DNA from: Bifidobacterium thermophilum DSM 20210 | GTDB taxonomy: Bacteria; Actinomycetota; Actinomycetes; Actinomycetales; Bifidobacteriaceae | NCBI GenBank assembly: GCA_000771265.1 | Contig: JDUB01000010.1 | Coordinates: forward strand, 1 to 64,000 | Direction of reading: 5' to 3' | Length of the DNA stretch: 64,000 nt | In this document: positions 52,745 to 62,664 of the stretch, in pieces | Position numbering within the stretch: the first letter of the stretch is position 1 | Layout of the letters: each line of letters begins with the position of its first letter | The notes under the pieces: generated by a model | What the model saw: only the letters and a program-made list of their open reading frames with translations | What the model was told of the DNA's origin: nothing | Database searches by the model: none | Program-made: the position numbers and the translations under genes

Positions 52745-53530
52745 ATGAAACACAACACGAAGAGCACCACGCCATCCATGAACGAATGGCGCAACGTCAT
52801 CCCCGCGCTCACTCCGTGGGGCAAGAACCGCGTCAAACCAGAGGAAACCGTCAAGCATGTGCTGATCATGCCGGGCATCGGTTATACCGTCGATCGCCCG
52901 CTGCTGTACTGGGCGTCGCAGGCGCTCGCCGCCGAGGGCTGGTACGTTGACCGGCTCGCGCTCACTCTGACCGAAGACGTCGAATTCCCCGAAATGATCG
53001 CCTGCATGGAACGCGTCATCGACGTGTGGAAGGCGAAATCCGTCGCCCGCGCGACCATCGCCGCGCAACATGCGTCAGACAATCGCGACACAGACGATGC
53101 ACAGGATTCCGCTGCTGACGTCGATTCCAACGCTTCCGTCGATTCCGGCGTTTCCTCCCTCACCCCGGACTCCGTTCCGAAGCTGCTGGTAGTCACGAAA
53201 TCCTTGTCCACGTTGTCCTTCCCGCATGCGGCAAGGGAAGGCCTGCATGTCGCGCTGCTGACCCCGGTACTCAACCCGCCGCCCTTCGACGTGCACAAGT
53301 CGGTGATCCCAGCTCCGCTGCCAGGTGCGGAGCGCGCGCCGAAACCGCTGATTTGCGCGGGAACCGCGGACCCGTATTTCGATGATGCCAAGGCGCATCT
53401 GCTCACCGAACGGGTGTGCACGTACCCGGACGCCAACCACTCCATCGAGGTTCCCGGCGATTGGTCGCGTTCGATCGACTATCTCAAAGACGTTACCGGG
53501 CGTATCGTCGAGTATTCGCGCACGATCTGA
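52745..53530 (+). CDS. Alpha/beta-hydrolase-like protein with altered nucleophile elbow
   Basis: A 261-aa protein with the outline of an alpha/beta hydrolase: an early HVLIMPGIGYTVDRPLLYWA (oxyanion-loop region), LLVVTKSLSTLS where the nucleophile elbow would be, a late GTADPYFDD (acid) and CTYPDANHSIEVPGDW (His). The usual G-X-S-X-G is replaced by T-K-S-L-S, keeping the serine. An Asp/Ser-rich insert of about 40 residues (near 110-145) precedes it. ATG 52745 has GGAAG upstream. Function unknown; a hydrolase or a binding-only relative. Confidence 0.7.
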   Translation: MKHNTKSTTPSMNEWRNVIPALTPWGKNRVKPEETVKHVLIMPGIGYTVDRPLLYWASQALAAEGWYVDRLALTLTEDVEFPEMIACMERVIDVWKAKSVARATIAAQHASDNRDTDDAQDSAADVDSNASVDSGVSSLTPDSVPKLLVVTKSLSTLSFPHAAREGLHVALLTPVLNPPPFDVHKSVIPAPLPGAERAPKPLICAGTADPYFDDAKAHLLTERVCTYPDANHSIEVPGDWSRSIDYLKDVTGRIVEYSRTI

Positions 53531-53634
53531 TGATGGCAGCTATGCCTGGGCCGGCGGCCGAACCCAGTGCCGCCGGCACACGCCCGAGTGCAACCGGTTG
53601 TCGGTGATGGTCGCCGCGAACGGCTTCACTGGCA

Positions 53635-54198
53635 TCACCGGGCATCATCGTGCAACGGAATCACCGCTTCAAGGCTGAAGCTTCCGTCGGCCTGATCCCA
53701 CGTCATCGACCCGCCATGATGCTCGATCAGCCGGGCGTGCCCGCGCAATCCCAGCCGTGTTCCCGATTCGGCCGTGCCATCCGCGGAACCTTCCATGGCA
53801 GCTCGCGAAGAGCCGTTCGAAGAGCGGCTCGTAGTCACGCCCGGTACCGTGCGAACCTCGTCCACCCCTGATTTCCGGCCTTCTGATTCCTTCGGAGCAC
53901 CGGCCCCGGATGTTACCGTATTGCACAAAGCGATGGTCATATCGTCGCCTCGGCATCCGACACTGAGCGCGTACCCGCCATCACGGTCGCCGTACCGCAG
54001 GATGTTGACGACGAGTTCGTCGAGCAGGTCGCCGATGGCCCGAAGGCGCTGCATCTGGACAGTTGTGCAGCCGAGCGCGTCACACTGGTCCGGCAGGATG
54101 ATGGGTCGATCCGCCCGATGCGCCACGACGACGCTGCCTCGGATCGTTCGCTCGGACGCTGCGAACCTGATGCGCAGTCGAGCGGCCTCATCCCGCAA
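53635..54198 (-). pseudogene. Truncated histidine kinase: ATPase-domain remnant
   Basis: A 187-residue open frame that matches only the C-terminal ATP-binding part of a histidine kinase: an N-box-like LLDELVVNILRYGDRDGG, then GLRGHARLIEHHGGSMTW resembling the G-box and end of HATPase_c. The sensor, membrane and DHp parts are missing. The frame is closed by a stop at 54250-54252. The first usable start is TTG 54198, without a ribosome-binding site. No response regulator adjoins. Most simply a decaying kinase fragment; a stand-alone ATPase protein (anti-sigma-like) is the alternative. Confidence 0.6.
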
Positions 54199-54336
54199 TG
54201 GGTCACAACCATGTGGATCGCCGCAGATCGGGATGTGAGCGGTGGTGCGTCATCATGAAGCGCACGTGCCGGCTGTGAACGCTCACAGGAAACAGTGAGT
54301 GAAATCGGCGATATCGTCCAACAATTCCACTATCCT

Positions 54337-54347
54337 TGACAGTGTCA
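54337..54347. promoter_or_regulatory. Palindrome upstream of enolase
   Basis: TGACAGTGTCA is a perfect dyad 26 bp before the eno start, overlapping a TTGACA hexamer at 54336-54341 and next to TATCCT. Candidate operator or promoter element; no regulator can be named. Confidence 0.35.
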
Positions 54348-54358
54348 TCACAACCTGA

Positions 54359-55675
<1,317 letters not shown>

Positions 55676-55734
55676 GCCTAGCCTCACCGGCAGTGTGCTG
55701 ACGGCATGTCCCTAGACGTGCCGCGCATTACGCA

Positions 55735-55774
55735 ATACCCGTCGTGTTCGCAAGTCGAATGCGGCGGGTATTTT
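55735..55774 (+). terminator. Terminator after eno whose T-run overlaps the next gene's -10 box
   Basis: ATACCCGTCG (55735-55744) pairs with CGGCGGGTAT (55762-55771), one G-U pair, followed by TTT. The end of this element, TATTTT (55769-55774), lies seven bases before ATG 55782 and fits a leaderless -10 box for the ftsB-like gene. Confidence 0.7.
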
Positions 55775-55781
55775 CGTTAGT

Positions 55782-56387
55782 ATGACAACCAGTTCGCGAA
55801 AACCGGCGCGTCAGCGCACTCAGCAGACCGCCAAGACACGCGGGAACCGCGGACCGGTCTCGTTCTTTATCGCGGTGATCATCGTGATTATCGGCCTGAT
55901 GCAGCTGGTGTCAACTTTTCATGATTACGCGTTGAACCTCTCCGAACTCAATGGTTTGAAAAAGCAGGAAGCCACGCTCGAAGCGCAGAAGCAGGATTTG
56001 GAGAACGATATCGCTCGTTGGGACGACAAGGCGTATGTCACCGCTCAGGCGCGCGAACGTCTCGGATTCGTGTTCCCGGGGGAGGTTTCAGTCAGGGTCG
56101 AGCATCCCGAGGCGGTCACCGGTTCGACTACTTCGAAGAGCAGCGGCACCTCAAGCGCGCAGGATGAGCAGACGACGCTGCCGTGGTACAAGGAACTCGC
56201 TTACGCGTTCCAGCAGGCGGACACCCCGTCGAGATCCTCGTCATCGTCCTCGTCGTCATCGTCTCCGTCGAACGGGAATGGCTCTTCTGGCAGCGAATCG
56301 GGTTCGACGCCAAGCTCGGGCTCAAGCGCCAGCTCTTCGCCTTCGGCGAGCGCATCCGATTCGTCTTCGCCGTCGGCATCCCAGTAA
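55782..56387 (+). CDS. FtsB/DivIC-family septum protein
   Basis: Small bitopic cell-division protein of the septum-formation-initiator family, part of the FtsQ–FtsL–FtsB complex. It is 201 aa: a cytoplasmic Thr/Arg-rich stretch, one transmembrane helix near 27-46, a coiled coil (LKKQEATLEAQKQDLENDIA) near 58-80, and the conserved end YVTAQARERLGFVFPGE. The final third is an unusually pure Ser-rich tail. No Shine-Dalgarno; probably leaderless from TATTTT. Position eno–ftsB–DUF501–ppx is conserved in actinobacteria. Confidence 0.9.
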   Translation: MTTSSRKPARQRTQQTAKTRGNRGPVSFFIAVIIVIIGLMQLVSTFHDYALNLSELNGLKKQEATLEAQKQDLENDIARWDDKAYVTAQARERLGFVFPGEVSVRVEHPEAVTGSTTSKSSGTSSAQDEQTTLPWYKELAYAFQQADTPSRSSSSSSSSSSPSNGNGSSGSESGSTPSSGSSASSSPSASASDSSSPSASQ

Positions 56388-56542
56388 AGGGGGCCGACAG
56401 ATGGCAGACCGGAAGCAGGGTCCAATCCCGCCGATGCCCGGACTTGCACGCCGCCGGCTCATGACAACACACCATGGACGTACTACGACATCACGAAACC
56501 ACATCACAACCGCAACACACACCACAGGAGGAACATCATCCG

Positions 56543-57181
56543 ATGACACCGGCGAGTGCAACCCCAACGCAACAGCTCGAGCGAGAGCAGCTTGAGCAGG
56601 AGGCTCGCGCGCTGCTTGACCGCCTCATGGCGCAGCCGCCGACAGCCAAGGACATCGCGACGGTTAACGTGCAGCTTGGCCGATTTCCGCGCGGCATGGT
56701 CGCGGTCGGCGCTCGTTGCGTGTGCGGCCGTCCGCTGGCGGTGCTGACCCGGCCATTGTTGCCCGGCGGCATCCCGTTCCCGACGACCTGCTATCTGACC
56801 AGTCCCGAGGCGGTCAAAGCGGTCTCTCATGTCGAAGCCACAGGCGTAATGAAGCAGCTCAACGAGCGGCTGGAAGAAGACGCCGAACTGTCCCAGGCAT
56901 ACGGTCTTGCGCATCGGCGGTATCTCACCTTCCGCCACGAGCTCGCGGTACGGCTTGGGGACAGCGAGGAGCATATCGCGGGCATCAGCGCCGGCGGCAT
57001 GCCCACACGCGTGAAATGTCTGCATGCGTTGCTCGCCCAGACACTGGTGATGGGGCATGGCGCCAACCCGATCGGCGATATGACGCTCGACCGCATCCGC
57101 GACGAATTCAGTCCTACGGTCTGCCGGTGCACTACGGTAGTCGATGATGAGCAGATCGGGCGATTATCGCAGGAACGATAA
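56543..57181 (+). CDS. DUF501 domain protein
   Basis: DUF501 family, function unknown, found next to eno/ftsB/ppx in actinobacteria. It is 212 aa from ATG 56543, with AGGAGG about 11 bases upstream (slightly long spacing). The frame is open upstream to 56474. After a Glu/Gln-rich N-terminus the domain begins near residue 38 with VNVQLGRFPRGMVAVGARC. It has C-R-C-G-like cysteines (RCVCGRPL), PFPTTCYLTSPEAVKAV, and the C-terminal TRVKCLHALLAQTLVMGHG with a Lys/Cys/His cluster, the strongest family mark. Confidence 0.9.
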   Translation: MTPASATPTQQLEREQLEQEARALLDRLMAQPPTAKDIATVNVQLGRFPRGMVAVGARCVCGRPLAVLTRPLLPGGIPFPTTCYLTSPEAVKAVSHVEATGVMKQLNERLEEDAELSQAYGLAHRRYLTFRHELAVRLGDSEEHIAGISAGGMPTRVKCLHALLAQTLVMGHGANPIGDMTLDRIRDEFSPTVCRCTTVVDDEQIGRLSQER

Positions 57182-57255
57182 TGCCGAGCGCGGCAACGAA
57201 TTAAAGTCGCATCCGCCGACAGGGTATTGGTCGGCGCACAGGGAAAGGAAACAGT

Positions 57256-58287
57256 ATGACACAGCTTGCATCGCAACAACACGGCGGTACGGGGAAGTCC
57301 GTAACGGTTGCCGGCATCGATTGCGGCACCAATTCCATCCGCCTGAAGATTTCGCGTGTCGACGCCAATGGGTACGAGGATATCGTCCCGCGCGTCCTGC
57401 GGGTCGTCAGGCTTGGACAGGATGTGGACAAAACGCATCGTTTCGCCGATGAGGCACTTGAGCGTGTATATGCGGCGGCGCATGAGTTCGCGCAGATTCT
57501 GGCGGAGCATCCGGTGGACGGGCTTCGGTTCGTCGCCACGTCCGCGACCCGAGACGCGGAAAATCGTGCGGAATTCGAGGATGAGATCCAGCGTATCCTC
57601 GGTGTTCGTCCGGAAGTCATTCCCGGTACCGAAGAAGCCGCGTTGAGTTTCCTCGGGGCGACGAGTGTCGTTCCGCGCGGCGAGCTGGAGCCGCCATATC
57701 TGGTGGTCGATTTGGGCGGTGGATCCACCGAACTGGTGCTCGGCGGGGGAGACGAGCAGACCGAAACCGATGTTCAGGCGGCATTCTCGATGAATATCGG
57801 TTCGGTGCGCATGACCGAACGGCATTTGCACACCGATCCGCCGAGCCAGCAGGAGATCGATGAGGCTGTCGTCGACATCGACGAGCATATCGATGAGGCC
57901 TTCCGCACGGTCCCGGCCGGGAAGACCCGTACCATCATCGGCGTGTCGGGCACTGTGACCACAATGACCGCACTTGCCATGGGGCTGAAGGAGTACGATC
58001 ATTCCGCTGTTGACGGTTACCGACTGTCGATTAAGGATGCGGTTGCTGTCGATGACCGATTCCTGCGGATGACGCGCGAGGAGCGTCGGACATACAAGAC
58101 CATTCACCCGGGCAGGATTGATGTGGTCGGCGGTGGTGCGCTGGTGTGGAGCCGGGTGCTCGCCCGCGTGTCGCAGGCGGCGCTTGAGGATCATGGCACG
58201 GCGATCGATTCGTTCGTGGCCAGCGAACATGGTCTGCTCGACGGCATCGTGCTCGATTACGGTCGTCGTCTGCTCGCCTCGCACTGA
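57256..58287 (+). CDS. ppx: Exopolyphosphatase / pppGpp phosphohydrolase (Ppx/GppA)
   Basis: Actin-fold phosphatase acting on polyphosphate or (p)ppGpp. Seen: phosphate-1 motif AGIDCGTNSIRLKI near residue 20, FVATSATRDAENR, the catalytic Glu in VIPGTEEAALSFLG, and phosphate-2 motif VVDLGGGSTEL near 155. It is 343 aa, the short two-domain form. AAAGGAAA precedes ATG 57256. Substrate preference cannot be read from sequence. Confidence 0.92.
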   Translation: MTQLASQQHGGTGKSVTVAGIDCGTNSIRLKISRVDANGYEDIVPRVLRVVRLGQDVDKTHRFADEALERVYAAAHEFAQILAEHPVDGLRFVATSATRDAENRAEFEDEIQRILGVRPEVIPGTEEAALSFLGATSVVPRGELEPPYLVVDLGGGSTELVLGGGDEQTETDVQAAFSMNIGSVRMTERHLHTDPPSQQEIDEAVVDIDEHIDEAFRTVPAGKTRTIIGVSGTVTTMTALAMGLKEYDHSAVDGYRLSIKDAVAVDDRFLRMTREERRTYKTIHPGRIDVVGGGALVWSRVLARVSQAALEDHGTAIDSFVASEHGLLDGIVLDYGRRLLASH

Positions 58288-58382
58288 ACGGCGTGCCACC
58301 GTCGCCGATGCCTGGCGTGGCAAGACGCGAAACGCGTGTCTCAGCCGCGCCCGGTCTGCCTGCATGCTAGCATGGAACAGTT

Positions 58383-58463
58383 GCCCCCTTGGCGGAATTG
58401 GTAGACGCAGTGGACTTAAAATCCATCGCCATTGGCTTGCGGGTTCGAGTCCCGCAGGGGGCA
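58383..58463 (+). tRNA. tRNA-Leu (anticodon UAA)
   Basis: Complete 81-nt cloverleaf. Acceptor GCCCCCT pairs with AGGGGGC, then discriminator A. D arm GCG...CGC, anticodon loop CTTAAAA (TAA), a long variable arm with GCC-ATT-GGC typical of type II leucine tRNAs, and T arm GCGGG-TTCGAGT-CCCGC. CCA is not encoded. Confidence 0.96.
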
Positions 58464-58470
58464 CAGACCA

Positions 58471-58500
58471 ACGGAACCCGTCGGTAACGGCGGGTTCCGT
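58471..58500 (+). terminator. Hairpin after tRNA-Leu
   Basis: ACGGAACCCG (58471-58480) and CGGGTTCCGT (58491-58500) form a perfect 10-bp stem eight bases after the tRNA, followed by GCGTTTCC. Probable terminator of the tRNA transcript. Confidence 0.75.
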
Positions 58501-58748
58501 GCGTTTCCTGGCTTTCTTACTGACATGCTGCTCGATGAAGCCACGCGACATGACGTAGCAATAACGGCGTTGTGCCATCATTCGGTTACATGACAGGCGG
58601 ATATGCCCGGCCTGCGGCTTCAATCACGAGATATCCGGCCGGTGTGCGACTGCAGGGTCGCATGCGATGGTAGATTACCGTCCATAAGGCAATTTCAGCA
58701 CGGCTACCGGCGTCTTGTACGACACGGTAGTCGCACAGAGGAGCGAAT

Positions 58749-58949
58749 ATGACTGAGCGATATCTGTCCGTTACTGAAGTGGCGCAGCTGCTCGGTATCA
58801 GCACGGCGGCAGCGAGTGCATATCGTCTGCCGGAGCCTGATGCCACAATCGGCAGAACACAAGGCTGGAAGCGTCAGACCGTCGAAACATGGAACGCCGC
58901 CCGACCAGGCAGGGGAGTTGGAGGAGGACGGCCGCGCTCGAGGAGCTGA
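58749..58949 (+). CDS. Small helix-turn-helix DNA-binding protein
   Basis: A 66-aa protein resembling excisionase/AlpA or MerR-type single-domain DNA binders: YLSVTEVAQLLGISTAAASA gives a helix-turn-helix, then YRLPEPDATIGRTQGWKRQT, a wing-like segment with the W-x-x-x-T seen in such proteins. It ends in an Arg/Gly/Ser tail. GAGGAG lies seven bases before ATG 58749. Target unknown. No phage or integrase genes adjoin, although a tRNA is 285 bp upstream. Confidence 0.75.
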   Translation: MTERYLSVTEVAQLLGISTAAASAYRLPEPDATIGRTQGWKRQTVETWNAARPGRGVGGGRPRSRS

Positions 58950-59096
58950 AACTGCCGCAACATCAGCAGTCGGCAACAGCCCATCAGCAGTCAAGACAAG
59001 TCAAGCACAGTCGAGAACAATCAATCACCACAGAGCGAGACCAAGCAACATCAAACCATGCCACCCGCTCAGAACAGATACATGCAAAGGAACATC

Positions 59097-59663
59097 ATGG
59101 TCAAGCAGACGAACACTCCAATCCGCGACGGCAACCGTCGAGTCCCGCTCATCTTCGCCCAGGCGGTCATCGTAGCGCTGGCGCTGTGCTTGGGAGAGAT
59201 ACTCTGCGCGCCGCTGTACACCGGCATGTCCTACCATTCGTTGGCGCTCGTGCCATGGTCCGCGATCGCCGGGCTGCTGTCGGTCGTGTTCGCCTATACG
59301 GTCGGATTCGCGGCGTTGTGGGCGGCAGGCAAAGTCTCGAAGAAAGCGCCGCAGGCGTGGCGTCCGGTGATTGCCGCCCTCTTCGGCCTCGTGTTGTTCG
59401 GCGTGTGGGGGTATTTCGTGTTCGCCGCCGTACTGAACTCGATTATCGTCCCGCTCGGCCATGCCGCGTTGGCGGGGGCGCAGCTGGGATCCATCGCATT
59501 CAATTGCGCCGCCGTAGGACTGGCGTCATTCTTCTGCGCATCCGCTTTCGGCGAACGTCTCGCCACATTGCGCACCTGGGTGTGGGGCCTGTTCGCCTGC
59601 ACCATATTGTTCGCAGCGTTCGGCGTGTTTTTCGTCGTACATATGGCCGCGCTACTCTATTGA
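59097..59663 (+). CDS. Hypothetical membrane protein
   Basis: Not recognised. It is 188 aa from ATG 59097, which has AAAGG six bases upstream. Five hydrophobic segments (about residues 18-36, 47-69, 81-106, 115-140, 155-180) and a short basic N-terminus. The frame is open upstream to 59058. Lies between the helix-turn-helix gene and sdaA on the same strand. Confidence 0.75.
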   Translation: MVKQTNTPIRDGNRRVPLIFAQAVIVALALCLGEILCAPLYTGMSYHSLALVPWSAIAGLLSVVFAYTVGFAALWAAGKVSKKAPQAWRPVIAALFGLVLFGVWGYFVFAAVLNSIIVPLGHAALAGAQLGSIAFNCAAVGLASFFCASAFGERLATLRTWVWGLFACTILFAAFGVFFVVHMAALLY

Positions 59664-59805
59664 GCGAATACACGGGTTGAGTCCGCCCAGCAACCCCGCT
59701 TGACGGATCGACCTGCCCGTCGACGGACTCCCGTCGGCGGGGGTGTGCAAAGACGCCGATGCGGATGCCTACCCGCATTGCGATATCGAATTCGGAGGTG
59801 ACGGC

Positions 59806-61266
59806 TTGTTCAGCGTGCTTGACATGTTCTCCATCGGAGTGGGCCCAAGCTCATCGCACACGGTCGGTCCTATGAAGGCCGCATGCCGATTCGCTCGTTC
59901 GCTACGTGGTTCGGGAATCCTGCACCAGGTCGCCCGCGTCAGGACAGTCCTGTACGGTTCGCTGTCCTTGACCGGCCTCGGCCACGGAACTGACCGCGCA
60001 ATCATCGCCGGGCTTGAAGGCAGCATGCCCGATACGGTCGACACCGCGCATCTGCTCCAAGCCCGTGAGGAATGCGCTCGCAGCCGGCGTCTTGACCTGC
60101 CCGGCGGCAGGCGCATCGTTTTCGACCCGGACAGTGACATCGTCTTCGAAAAGTGGCAGCGTCTCGCCGCGCATCCCAACGGTATGCGATTCCAAGCATT
60201 CGATAGGGAAGGCAATCTGCTGGACGAACAGGTGTGGTATTCGATCGGCGGCGGATTCATCGCACAAGGCAGCCCGGAAGACACGCTGATCGGTATTCAT
60301 GACCGTCCGCCTGAACACACGGCATTCGCCGATGCGGATGAACAAGAGACCACCAGATTCCCGGACAAGGCCCCATACCATTTCGACACCTGCACCGAGC
60401 TGGTGACTTTGTGCCAGCGGGAGCATAAACGGATTTCCGACATCATCTGGGCGAACGAAACCGCCGTACGCCCGGCTGCCGATGTGCGCGCCCGGCTGCT
60501 CGCGGTCTGGGAAGCTATGGGGCAGTGTGTGCAAGCCGGATGCAGCAGTGACGAGCCGGTGTTGCCCGGCGGTCTTGACGTGCCCCGTCGCGCAGCCGGC
60601 ATGTACCGACTGCTGATGTCCACAGGCGATGTGCTGCGGCGCAGCCACCATCGCATCGATGTCGTCCTGGAATCCTCGGATGCGGCATGGGTGAACCTCT
60701 TCGCGCTCGCTGTCAGCGAAGAAAACGCCGGCGGCGGCAGAGTGGTCACCGCACCGACCAACGGGTCCGCAGGCATCATCCCCGCGGTGCTGGAGTATTA
60801 CTGGCATTTCGTCGATGGCGCCGACGAGGACGGCGTCGTCCGCTTCCTGCTCACTGCAGGGGCGATTGGGTACCTGTTCAAACGCAACGCGTCGATTTCG
60901 GGCGCCGAAGTCGGCTGCCAAGGTGAGGTCGGCTCAGCGTGTTCGATGGCCGCCGCGGGATTATGCGAGGTAATCGGCGGGACCGTCCAGCAGGTAGAGA
61001 ACGCCGCGGAAATCGGCATTGAACATAATCTCGGCCTGACCTGCGACCCGGTTCGCGGATTGGTACAGATCCCCTGCATTGAGCGCAACGCCGTGGCAGC
61101 GAATACGGCAATCAACGCGGTTCGTATCGCCATGCTCGGCAATGGCTCGCATATCGTCACCCTTGACCAGGCGATCCGCACGATGAAGCAGACCGGCGAG
61201 GACATGATGGCCAAATACAAGGAAACTGCAAAAGGCGGGCTTGCGGTGAATGTCGTCGAATGCTGA
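59806..61266 (+). CDS. sdaA: L-serine ammonia-lyase, iron–sulfur type, single chain
   Basis: Deaminates L-serine to pyruvate using a [4Fe-4S] cluster. TTG 59806 is chosen as start: it has a perfect GGAGGTGA upstream and gives [20 protein letters not shown], the family's usual N-terminus. A GTG at 59743 in the same frame has no such match. It is 486 aa: beta domain first, then the alpha (catalytic) domain with [20 protein letters not shown], the cluster cysteines in [18 protein letters not shown] and [19 protein letters not shown]. Monocistronic. Confidence 0.95.
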   Translation: MFSVLDMFSIGVGPSSSHTVGPMKAACRFARSLRGSGILHQVARVRTVLYGSLSLTGLGHGTDRAIIAGLEGSMPDTVDTAHLLQAREECARSRRLDLPGGRRIVFDPDSDIVFEKWQRLAAHPNGMRFQAFDREGNLLDEQVWYSIGGGFIAQGSPEDTLIGIHDRPPEHTAFADADEQETTRFPDKAPYHFDTCTELVTLCQREHKRISDIIWANETAVRPAADVRARLLAVWEAMGQCVQAGCSSDEPVLPGGLDVPRRAAGMYRLLMSTGDVLRRSHHRIDVVLESSDAAWVNLFALAVSEENAGGGRVVTAPTNGSAGIIPAVLEYYWHFVDGADEDGVVRFLLTAGAIGYLFKRNASISGAEVGCQGEVGSACSMAAAGLCEVIGGTVQQVENAAEIGIEHNLGLTCDPVRGLVQIPCIERNAVAANTAINAVRIAMLGNGSHIVTLDQAIRTMKQTGEDMMAKYKETAKGGLAVNVVEC

Positions 61267-61411
61267 CCAGTGACCTCGTACCGGCGGTCATGCCCTGCGA
61301 AGCGTCACGAAGCGTGCTAATCTAAGTGACATTGTTTCAGTGGCATTACGCCGGCGACCCGTGTCAAACGGGGGCGGTGGAATGCACAGATACGTCATCA
61401 AGGAGGCAAGC

Positions 61412-61819
61412 ATGGTCAGCAACATGCCCGAGGTCAACGCTGAGTTCGGCGCCACACCGGCAATCGCTTTCCCGACGGATAAACCGCCGGTCGGGCTCAA
61501 GTCAATCGAAATCGTGGAAGGCGACGGCCCGATGGTCCGCCGTGGCGACACGGTGACGGTCAATTATCATGGTGTGGTCTGGGGTAAGGACACCCCGTTC
61601 GACTCGAGTTTTGAGCGCCATCAGCCGGCGAGTTTCGGTATCGGCGTCGGCCAGGTGATTCGCGGATGGGATATGACGGTTCCCGGCCATAATGTCGGTT
61701 CCCGTCTCGTGGTGTCGATTCCGCCATCCTACGGGTATGGCTCGCAGGGTGTTCCGCAGGCGGGCATCGGGGGAGAGGACACCCTCGTGTTCGTCATCGA
61801 CATCATCTCGACGCGCTGA
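61412..61819 (+). CDS. FKBP-type peptidyl-prolyl isomerase
   Basis: Cytoplasmic 135-aa FKBP. From ATG 61412 (AAGGAGG seven bases upstream). The FKBP fold is seen in RRGDTVTVNYHGVVWGKDTPFDSSF, the catalytic-pocket VIRGWDMTVPGHNVGSRLVVSIPPSYGYG (split here as VIRGWDMTV and IPPSYGYG), and EDTLVFVIDI at the end. No signal peptide. Upstream of greA, separated by a terminator. Confidence 0.93.
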   Translation: MVSNMPEVNAEFGATPAIAFPTDKPPVGLKSIEIVEGDGPMVRRGDTVTVNYHGVVWGKDTPFDSSFERHQPASFGIGVGQVIRGWDMTVPGHNVGSRLVVSIPPSYGYGSQGVPQAGIGGEDTLVFVIDIISTR

Positions 61820-61835
61820 CACGCATCCTTTTCAG

Positions 61836-61860
61836 GCGCCGGTGGTCGCCGGCGCTTTTT
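61836..61860 (+). terminator. Rho-independent terminator after the FKBP gene
   Basis: GCGCCGG (61836-61842) and CCGGCGC (61849-61855) with a 6-base loop, directly followed by TTTTT. Ends the FKBP transcript before greA. Confidence 0.9.
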
Positions 61861-61923
61861 CATGACATGGCCGTCTCGCACGTGTTCGCGGGCGGCGCGA
61901 TCCATCAAGGTCAGGAGGTAACA

Positions 61924-62409
61924 ATGGCCGAGGAAGAGAAGACGATCCTGCTCACGCAGGAAGCATACGACAAGATGAAGCAAGAGCTCGAGTACCGCGA
62001 GGGCCAGTATCGTGACGAAATCACCGAACGTATCGCCGCGGCGCGTGCGGAAGGCGATTTGTCCGAAAACGGCGGGTATCAAGCGGCCCGCGAGGAGCAG
62101 GGCAAGAACGAGGGCCGTATCAACGAGCTGACGGTCAAGCTGCGCAATGCGAAGATCCTGAAGGCGCCGAAGGCGGGTACGGTCGGCAACGGCTCAGTGG
62201 TGACCCTTGAGCTTGCCGGCAAGGAATTGACGTACGTGCTCGGCTCCCGTGATATCGCCGTCGCCACCGATTATGACGTCATCAGCCCGGAATCGCCGAT
62301 CGGAGCCGCGATCATGGGTGCGAAGACCGGTGACACGGTGTCGTACTCGACGCCGACTGGCCGTCAGATTTCCGTGACCATCAAGAACGCGGAGCCGCTG
62401 AAGGCTTGA
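61924..62409 (+). CDS. greA: Transcription elongation factor GreA
   Basis: Rescues backtracked RNA polymerase by stimulating transcript cleavage. From ATG 61924 (CAGGAGG upstream) it is 161 aa: an N-terminal coiled coil whose tip has ARAEGDLSENGGYQAAREEQ with the acidic D/E catalytic pair, then the FKBP-like C-terminal domain with ISPESPIGAAIMGAKTGDTV. Normal length. Confidence 0.96.
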   Translation: MAEEEKTILLTQEAYDKMKQELEYREGQYRDEITERIAAARAEGDLSENGGYQAAREEQGKNEGRINELTVKLRNAKILKAPKAGTVGNGSVVTLELAGKELTYVLGSRDIAVATDYDVISPESPIGAAIMGAKTGDTVSYSTPTGRQISVTIKNAEPLKA

Positions 62410-62459
62410 TATTTCATGGTGTGTTGTCCTGGTGGACGTCTCACCCGATGAATGCGGAA

Positions 62460-62509
62460 TATGGTTGTGGCCCGGCATATGCGCTTGCGTATGCCGGGCC
62501 ACAACCATA
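62460..62509. terminator. 20-bp perfect stem between convergent genes
   Basis: TATGGTTGTGGCCCGGCATA (62460-62479) and its exact complement (62490-62509) with a 10-base loop, between greA and the convergent hemolysin III gene. No T-run. It shares TGTGGCCCG with the stem at 22697-22751. Confidence 0.65.
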
Positions 62510-62664
62510 CTACGTGGACTTGATGCGGCTCAATCTCACGTTCTGTCAGATGCGTAGTCGGGTGTGCGTCGGGTAAAGAAGTGTCGGGTAAGGAAGCCTC
62601 GCGCATGCACCGGAACGCCGCAAGACGTTCATAGGAGCGTGGAGTGTGAGCCAGCCGGCCGCGT

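Noticed and set aside
58383-58949. tRNA-linked integration site (tRNA-Leu followed by a small excisionase-like gene)
   Set aside because: No integrase, no second copy of the tRNA 3' end and no phage genes are visible downstream.
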